DNA from: an uncultured Ruminococcus sp.
GTDB lineage: Bacteria > Bacillota > Clostridia > Oscillospirales > Ruminococcaceae
Assembly: GCA_902786965.1 (NCBI GenBank)
Contig: CADAEJ010000004.1
Coordinates: 34,387 to 98,386 of the forward strand
Direction of reading: 5' to 3'
DNA: 64,000 nucleotides
How positions within the stretch are numbered: the first letter of the stretch is position 1; each line of letters begins with the position of its first letter. Shown here in pieces: positions 58,769-64,000 of this stretch. The position numbers were made by a program, and so were the translations under genes. A model generated the notes under the pieces. That model was not told the origin of the DNA. It ran no database searches and saw nothing but the letters and a program-made list of their open reading frames with translations.

Positions 58769-60850
58769 ATGACGAATGTGCCGGGAATTTTCGGTTCAGA
58801 TGTATTCAACGAGTCGGTCATGAGGGAAAGACTCCCCAAGACTACCTACAAACAGCTGAAAAAGACCATTGAAGACGGCGTGCCGCTGGACATCGAGCTT
58901 GCAAACGTTGTTGCAAACGCTATGAAGGACTGGGCAGTTGAAAAGGGCTGTACCCACTACACACACTGGTTCCAGCCGATGACGGGCATCACCGCGGAAA
59001 AGCACGACAGCTTTATCTCCCCGACTGATGACGGGCATATCATTATGGAGTTCTCGGGCAAGGAGCTTATCAAGGGCGAGCCTGACGCATCGAGCTTTCC
59101 CTCGGGCGGATTGAGATGCACCTTCGAGGCAAGAGGCTACACCGCATGGGACCCGACCTCTTACGCATTTATCAAGGCAAACACTCTTTGCATACCGACT
59201 GCGTTCTGCTCCTACGGCGGCGAGGCGCTTGACAAGAAAACTCCGCTGCTGCGCTCGGTAGACGCTGTAAACAGGGCTACCCTGCGTATACTCAAGCTGT
59301 TCGGCTCGGACGCTACGAGAGTTATCGCAAACGCAGGTCCCGAGCAGGAATATTTCCTTATCGACAGAGAGATGTACTCTCACAGAAAAGACCTTATCTT
59401 CGCAGGCAGAACGCTCTTTGGCGCACCCGCACCAAAGGGACAGGAACTTGACGACCACTACTTCGGCACTATCAAAACAAGAGTTGCCGCATATATGAAG
59501 GACCTTGACGAGCAGCTGTGGAGACTTGGCATATACTCAAAGACCAAGCACAACGAGGTCGCTCCCTCACAGCACGAGCTTGCACCTATCTACAACACCG
59601 TCAACATCGCGACTGACCACAATCAGCTGACGATGGAGATAATGAAGCGTACTGCAAGAAAGCACAACTTCAAGTGCCTGCTGCACGAAAAGCCGTTTGA
59701 CGGCATCAACGGCTCGGGCAAGCACAACAACTGGTCGCTTGCTACAAACACGGGCGTAAATCTTCTCGAACCGGGAAAAACTCCTGCTGAAAATGCACAG
59801 TTCCTGCTTGTTCTGGCGGCTATCATCAAGGCAGTCAACAAGCATCAGGATATTCTGCGCGCATCTGTTGCGACCGCAGGCAACGACCACAGGCTCGGCG
59901 CAAGCGAGGCACCGCCTGCTATCGTTTCGATATTCCTCGGTGACGAGCTGACAGATATTCTGCAATCTATCGTTGAGGGCACAAAGTACGAGGGCAAGCG
60001 CGTTGAAATGGAGATAGGCGTTGACGTTCTGCCGCACTTTACAAAGGACACGACCGACAGGAACAGGACCTCTCCGTTTGCTTTCACAGGCAACAAGTTT
60101 GAGTTCAGAATGCCCGGTTCAAGACTTTCCGTTGCAGGACCAAACACCGTAATCAACACTATCGTTGCGGAGACATTTGACGAGTTCGCCGATGTGCTTG
60201 AAAAGGCAGACAACTTCCAGGACGCTCTTGACGACCTTATCAAAAAGACTATCAAGGAAAATGCAAATATCATCTTCAACGGCAACGGCTATGCTGACGA
60301 ATGGTGCGAGGAGGCTGAAAAAAGAGGACTTCTCAACCTCAAAACCACACCTGACGCAGTACCCTGCTTTGAGTCGCCCGAGAACATCGCACTGTTTGAA
60401 AAGTACGGCGTTTACACCGAGACAGAGCTTCATTCGAGAGTGGAGATACTGCTTGACGAATACTGCAAAACGATATCTATCGAGGCAAACACTATGGTAG
60501 ATATGGCGAAAAAGGACATTCTGCCTGCTGTTGCTACATACATCAAGGAGCTTGCAAGGACTGCCGAGCTTGCAAAGAACTGCGGCGCTGACGTAAGCTT
60601 TGAAACGGATATGGTAAAGCGCCTGTCCGAGCTTTCCGCAAAGATGTACAAGAACCTCGGCACACTTGAAAAGGCTGCCGCAGAGGCAAAGGGCATCGGA
60701 GACATCAAAAAGCAGGCTAACTACTACCGCGACAGCGTTATCCCTGCGATGAACGAGCTTCGCGCTCCCGCTGACGAGATAGAGTCGCTGGTGGGCGAAA
60801 AGTACTGGCCGTACCCGACCTACGGCGCGCTGCTGTTCTATGTAATGTGA
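58769..60850 (+). CDS. glnN: Glutamine synthetase type III
   Basis: Makes glutamine from glutamate, ammonia and ATP. 693 aa, the length of the GSIII class and much longer than GSI. Features: [19 protein letters not shown], the [19 protein letters not shown] segment specific to [13 protein letters not shown] (metal Glu), [32 protein letters not shown], and the C-terminal helical extension. GAAAGGAATGG precedes the ATG. Monocistronic between its promoter and a terminator; in gut Ruminococcus GSIII is commonly the main ammonia-assimilating enzyme. Confidence 0.96.
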   Translation: MTNVPGIFGSDVFNESVMRERLPKTTYKQLKKTIEDGVPLDIELANVVANAMKDWAVEKGCTHYTHWFQPMTGITAEKHDSFISPTDDGHIIMEFSGKELIKGEPDASSFPSGGLRCTFEARGYTAWDPTSYAFIKANTLCIPTAFCSYGGEALDKKTPLLRSVDAVNRATLRILKLFGSDATRVIANAGPEQEYFLIDREMYSHRKDLIFAGRTLFGAPAPKGQELDDHYFGTIKTRVAAYMKDLDEQLWRLGIYSKTKHNEVAPSQHELAPIYNTVNIATDHNQLTMEIMKRTARKHNFKCLLHEKPFDGINGSGKHNNWSLATNTGVNLLEPGKTPAENAQFLLVLAAIIKAVNKHQDILRASVATAGNDHRLGASEAPPAIVSIFLGDELTDILQSIVEGTKYEGKRVEMEIGVDVLPHFTKDTTDRNRTSPFAFTGNKFEFRMPGSRLSVAGPNTVINTIVAETFDEFADVLEKADNFQDALDDLIKKTIKENANIIFNGNGYADEWCEEAEKRGLLNLKTTPDAVPCFESPENIALFEKYGVYTETELHSRVEILLDEYCKTISIEANTMVDMAKKDILPAVATYIKELARTAELAKNCGADVSFETDMVKRLSELSAKMYKNLGTLEKAAAEAKGIGDIKKQANYYRDSVIPAMNELRAPADEIESLVGEKYWPYPTYGALLFYVM

Positions 60851-60860
60851 TATGGCATCA

Positions 60861-60890
60861 AAAAAGACCGCACAAATGCGGTCTTTTTTT
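60861..60890. terminator. glnN terminator (bidirectional)
   Basis: AAAGACCGCA pairs with TGCGGTCTTT, with a short loop, A-run before and T-run after; it overlaps the stop codon of the convergent gene. Confidence 0.9.
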
Positions 60891-61869
60891 ATTCCGTCGT
60901 ACTGTCGGTAAAATCAAGATCTTCAAGCACAACACTACTGTCAATCGGGATATCCTGCTCGCTGGGCACATTGGGATTTCTCTGCGCCCTCTCGAAATCC
61001 TCGGTATAAACGTCTTTTGAAATGATATACGTTTCGTTGAGCTTGTTGTGATCGGTGAAATCAAACTCCTGCAAGCGTCCGTCATCCTCGATCTCCTCGA
61101 ACACGGGCGGTTTCTCCTGCTTTTTCAGCTTATCGGTAAATATCTTGCGCTCGTACAGCTCGTCGTCCTGCCTGTCATACTCCTCATCGGTAAGCGAGGT
61201 CTTGGTGAACTTGCCGTCTATGTACATATGCTTTCTTTGCAGATAGTCCTCGGGGGTGTCGCCCTTTTCGTACTGCGGCGGCTCGGGCACGGGCTTGTCA
61301 AATATCTGCTCGGCGTTGTCGCTGTATATGTTACCCTTTGCGGACTCTATAAGCTGCTTTTTGCGCTTGTACTCGGCTACCTCTATCATATGCCCCGAAA
61401 CCCTCTCGTTGAACGGGAAAGTCGGCATCGCACGCAGAAAGGCGATATCCTCATCTATCTGCGCCATAGGCAGACGAACCGCTACAAGATAAACATAAGT
61501 TATCAGAGTAAATATCGAAATGCTCGTGTCGAACAAAAGCATTATCAGCGTGTAAGATGTGAGCAGCCACAGGGCAATGTTGTTCGCAGGTTTTCCGTGA
61601 TACGCTATAAGCACGCAGCAGCAAAGAATGCTGACGATAACATCCCACGCACTTGCGATAGAAAACGTGAACCTGCCTGCTGAATACAGGAAGCTTGCCA
61701 TAGATACCCAGCCTGCTAAGGCATATATGAACATAACAAGCATCGCTATATATATCGGGATAGTTGTGATAAGCATACGCTTGGTTTTCAGTCTTTTATA
61801 TGTCCTGCTCAGATCGGCAAGCGGCATTTGCAGCGCCTCGTCACGCCAGTTTATCCTTTCGTTTCCCAT
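60889..61869 (-). CDS. Polytopic membrane protein of unknown function with long acidic tail
   Basis: 326 aa. Four or five helices lie in residues 30-145 (TTIPIYIAMLVMFIYALAGW, VIVSILCCCVLIAYHG, LWLLTSYTLIMLLF); then a long charged cytosolic region with YDRQDDELYERKIF and several FDFTD/DLDFTD motifs at the end. The two repeats EFDFTD and DLDFTD may be peptide-binding motifs. Start at 61869 after GGGGG. No family recognised. Convergent with glnN. Confidence 0.6.
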   Translation of the reverse strand: MGNERINWRDEALQMPLADLSRTYKRLKTKRMLITTIPIYIAMLVMFIYALAGWVSMASFLYSAGRFTFSIASAWDVIVSILCCCVLIAYHGKPANNIALWLLTSYTLIMLLFDTSISIFTLITYVYLVAVRLPMAQIDEDIAFLRAMPTFPFNERVSGHMIEVAEYKRKKQLIESAKGNIYSDNAEQIFDKPVPEPPQYEKGDTPEDYLQRKHMYIDGKFTKTSLTDEEYDRQDDELYERKIFTDKLKKQEKPPVFEEIEDDGRLQEFDFTDHNKLNETYIISKDVYTEDFERAQRNPNVPSEQDIPIDSSVVLEDLDFTDSTTE

Positions 61870-61973
61870 TTTGTTACCCCCGTACATTTGTCCTACTTTA
61901 TCATATCACACCTATCTCTGTTTTGGGTGCATATTGTTGTGAGATGTGCGGTTTGTGTGGTGAATTGCCGCTT

Positions 61974-62762
61974 TCAGCCTATGCGCATAACAGAGCCTAT
62001 CTTGCACACATCTGCACATTTGCCGCAGTTATTGCACTTATCATAGTCAATGACCGCATGGTTGTCAACAACGTGTATAGCGCCCTGCTCACAGTTTTTC
62101 TCGCACAGCTTGCAGCCGACACAGCCTCCCTCGCACAGTGAGCGAGTGACCTTGGCGATGTCCTTTGACGAGCAGGTAACATCGACCGCCTGCGATATTT
62201 TACGCACAACGATAAGCCCGTTGGGGCAGGCATCAACGCACAGTCCGCAGCCGATGCACTTGGATTTATCGACCTTTGCGATACGATCGATAATGCTGAC
62301 CGCACCCTGCGGACAGACGTGAACGCAGTCGCCGTAGCCCAGGCAGCCGCTTGTACAGGTCTTGCTGCCGCTGTAAAATCTGTTGCAGGCAGCACAGCTC
62401 TGCACGCCGTCAAAGACGTATTTATGCGGTGTTATGTGGCAGTCGCCGTGGCAGCGCACAAACGCGACCTCAGGCTCTCCGATGCTGACCTCAACGCCCA
62501 TTATCTGCGCTATCTTCCTTGCGGTCTTTTCGCCGCCGGGCTTGCACATATCGCACCTTGCGCCGTTGCTGACGATAGCCTGCGCATAGTCGGCACAGCC
62601 CGAAAAGCCGCACGAACCGCAGTTTACCTGCGGCAGCGCCTCGCTGACCTTTTCAATGCGCTCATCGACCTTGACCTCAAATACCTTTGATGCCACTGTA
62701 AGCAGTACACCTGCTGTCAGTCCGAGCGCGGCAAATATGCCCACCGTTATCAATAAACCCAT
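61974..62762 (-). CDS. rnfB: Rnf complex iron-sulfur subunit RnfB
   Basis: 262 aa: N-terminal membrane anchor (3-25), the Fe-S domain with NCGSCGFSGCADYAQAI and CKPGG, then several ferredoxin-like 4Fe-4S motifs: CAACNRF with CLGYGDCVHVCP, CIGCGLCVDACPNG, CVGCKLCEKNCEQG and CNNCGKCADVC. The Rnf complex couples ferredoxin oxidation and NAD reduction to Na+ or H+ export; RnfB is the ferredoxin entry. The ATG follows GGAG. Last of the rnfE-A-B genes seen here. Confidence 0.95.
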   Translation of the reverse strand: MGLLITVGIFAALGLTAGVLLTVASKVFEVKVDERIEKVSEALPQVNCGSCGFSGCADYAQAIVSNGARCDMCKPGGEKTARKIAQIMGVEVSIGEPEVAFVRCHGDCHITPHKYVFDGVQSCAACNRFYSGSKTCTSGCLGYGDCVHVCPQGAVSIIDRIAKVDKSKCIGCGLCVDACPNGLIVVRKISQAVDVTCSSKDIAKVTRSLCEGGCVGCKLCEKNCEQGAIHVVDNHAVIDYDKCNNCGKCADVCKIGSVMRIG

Positions 62763-62795
62763 TTGCGAGTGTTCTCCTTTTTGTGTCTGAACTTA

Positions 62796-63365
62796 TCACA
62801 TCATTCCCGCGAAGCCCATAAAGCTGACCGAAACTATCGCCGCTGCGATAAGCGTTGCGGGCACTCCCTTGAAAGCCTCGGGGAAATCGTTGCCCTCGAT
62901 GCGCGCGCGCACTCCGCTGAAAAGCAGCAGTGCAAGCGTAAATGCAAGCCCTGTTCCAAGCGCATTTGTGAGCGATTCAAGGAATGTGTATTCGTTATTG
63001 ATGTTGCCAAGCGTTACGCCAAGCACAGCGCAGTTTGTCGTTATCAGCGGCAGATACACGCCAAGCGCCTTATAAAGCGCGTGCATCTTCTTTTTCATAA
63101 CTATCTCAACGAGCTGTACGAACATCGCTATAACGAGTATGAACGCGACTGTTTTGAGATAGGTTATCTCGAAATGCTCAAGCAGCTTGTAAAGCGGGTA
63201 GGTTATCGCCGAGGCACAGACCATTACGAAAATTACCGCGCCGCCCATTCCCACGGACGATTTCATCTGCTTTGAAACACCCAGGAACGCACATATGCCC
63301 ATAAACTGCGAAAGCACGACGTTGTTTACAAAAACGCACCCGACGAGGATAAGTATATAGCTCAT
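62796..63365 (-). CDS. rnfA: Rnf complex membrane subunit RnfA
   Basis: 189 aa with six helices and the family signatures NNVVLSQFMGICAFLGVS at the N-terminus and FLGINYxxCAVLG-like LITTNCAVLGV. RnfA and RnfE form the ion-translocating membrane core. Its ATG follows the rnfE stop directly (TAAATG), with GAGGAGGG upstream; rnfB starts 33 bp later. Confidence 0.95.
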   Translation of the reverse strand: MSYILILVGCVFVNNVVLSQFMGICAFLGVSKQMKSSVGMGGAVIFVMVCASAITYPLYKLLEHFEITYLKTVAFILVIAMFVQLVEIVMKKKMHALYKALGVYLPLITTNCAVLGVTLGNINNEYTFLESLTNALGTGLAFTLALLLFSGVRARIEGNDFPEAFKGVPATLIAAAIVSVSFMGFAGMM

Positions 63366-64000
63366 TTACGCACCCTCCTCTGCCTTGCACTGACCCTTGC
63401 ACATTGCGGCATTCGGGCAGCTCTCACATGATATCTCCTTCGGCGGCTTTTTGCCCGCGACCTTATTGACAAGTGCGATAAGGCAGCCAAGCACGAAAAA
63501 TCCGCCCGCAGGCATTATGAATATCGTCATAGGTCTGTCGCACAGATAAGGTATCTTCATACCGAACCAGCTGCCAAGACCGAGTATCTCCCTGACCGAG
63601 CCCATGGCAAACAGCGCAAGCGTAAAGCCTATGCCCATACCGAGTCCGTCAAGCACCGAGCGTCCGAGGCTGTTGCGGCTTGCAAACGCCTCTGCCCTGC
63701 CAAGGATTATGCAGTTGACGGTGATAAGCTGCAAAAACACGCCCAGTGCCGAGTGCAGCTCGGGCAGAAAGCCCTGCATAAGAAAGTCGATAAACGTCAC
63801 AAAGCCCGCTATGATAACGATAAAGCAGGGCAGGCGCACAGCCTTTGGTATGACGTTTTTGAGCAGCGAAATTACGGCATTTGAGCATACCAGTACAAAC
63901 GTTGTGGCAAGACCCATACCTATGCCGTTTTCCGCAAGCACCGTCACCGCGAGCGTGGGACACATACCAAGCAGCGTGACAAGCACGGGGTTTTCTTTTA
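63366..64000 (-). CDS. rnfE: Rnf complex membrane subunit RnfE, 5' end outside window
   Basis: 211 codons seen; only the first few residues are missing (it begins KENPVLVTLLGMCPTLAVTV, near the usual N-terminus). Six helices; GMCPTLAVT, a LITVNCIILGRAEAFA segment and VREILGLGS are family features. The C-terminal tail is Cys-rich (CESCPNAAMCKGQC), a short metal-binding-like motif after the last helix. The order rnfE-rnfA-rnfB fits rnfCDGEAB, so C, D and G should lie beyond position 64000. Confidence 0.94.
   Translation of the reverse strand, partial: KENPVLVTLLGMCPTLAVTVLAENGIGMGLATTFVLVCSNAVISLLKNVIPKAVRLPCFIVIIAGFVTFIDFLMQGFLPELHSALGVFLQLITVNCIILGRAEAFASRNSLGRSVLDGLGMGIGFTLALFAMGSVREILGLGSWFGMKIPYLCDRPMTIFIMPAGGFFVLGCLIALVNKVAGKKPPKEISCESCPNAAMCKGQCKAEEGA

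Overview
The window looks like a chromosomal segment of a gut-type Ruminococcus-like clostridium (Oscillospiraceae/Ruminococcaceae). This is inferred from gene content: a V-type ATPase operon, an Rnf complex, type III glutamine synthetase, reverse rubrerythrin, CWB2 cell-wall repeats, YkuD transpeptidase, a SpoIIQ-like peptidase, a LacI-sensor GGDEF protein and many ideal 17-bp-spaced TTGACA/TATAAT promoters. Genes are dense on both strands. I saw no rRNA, tRNA, CRISPR array or intact insertion sequence.

Layout. 0-7.6 kb: cofactor and housekeeping genes (minus-strand panT-like, coaX, nadA; divergent coaBC; an lnt homologue; then cca, VanZ, mtnN). 7.6-10.2 kb: surface-polysaccharide genes (nucleotidyltransferase, a deletion-broken initiating sugar transferase, O-antigen-ligase-like protein). 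10.3-17.1 kb: aromatic biosynthesis (aroF, aroB, two DUF3592 paralogues, aroA, aroC, a DUF4364-like regulator). aroF is preceded by an unannotated 38-codon leader peptide with aromatic control codons and a terminator, and aroB by a MITE-like element. 17.1-19.5 kb: hflX and a SpoIIQ-like M23 peptidase. 19.6-26.8 kb: two divergent operons that look like a surface phospho-polymer decoration locus: a LicC/cytidylyltransferase/PEP-mutase-remnant fusion, an iron alcohol dehydrogenase, LicD and an epimerase on the minus strand; a small membrane protein and a YidC-glycerophosphotransferase fusion on the plus strand.

26.9-36.5 kb: an OppA remnant, a secreted helical toxin-like protein, L,D-transpeptidase, 1-phosphofructokinase-like kinase, a CWB2/transglutaminase surface protein, purC and an Rrf2 regulator. 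36.5-42.8 kb: accessory genes (HAD phosphatase, PD-(D/E)XK-like protein, YitT, a C_GCAxxG_C_C protein, TPR and immunity-like proteins including a truncated PoNi-like fragment), reverse rubrerythrin and a CaCA antiporter. 42.9-48.1 kb: GGDEF sensor, homoserine dehydrogenase and PheB-type ACT protein. 48.3-58.6 kb: V-ATPase in the unusual order G/H-C-I-K-[repeat]-F-[DUF6882-like]-E-A-B-D, then a DUF308 protein. 58.7-64 kb: glnN, an unknown membrane protein and the rnfE-rnfA-rnfB end of an Rnf operon.

The most notable observations are the complete aromatic attenuator ahead of aroF; a ~158-bp dispersed repeat (18414-18571 and 52238-52396) whose second hairpin differs in sequence between copies but keeps its pairing; the YidC-TagF-like fusion with its small partner; and two surface-glycan genes that each lost an internal block (sugar transferase and PEP mutase). 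All family assignments rest on motifs recognised by eye; no database search was run.
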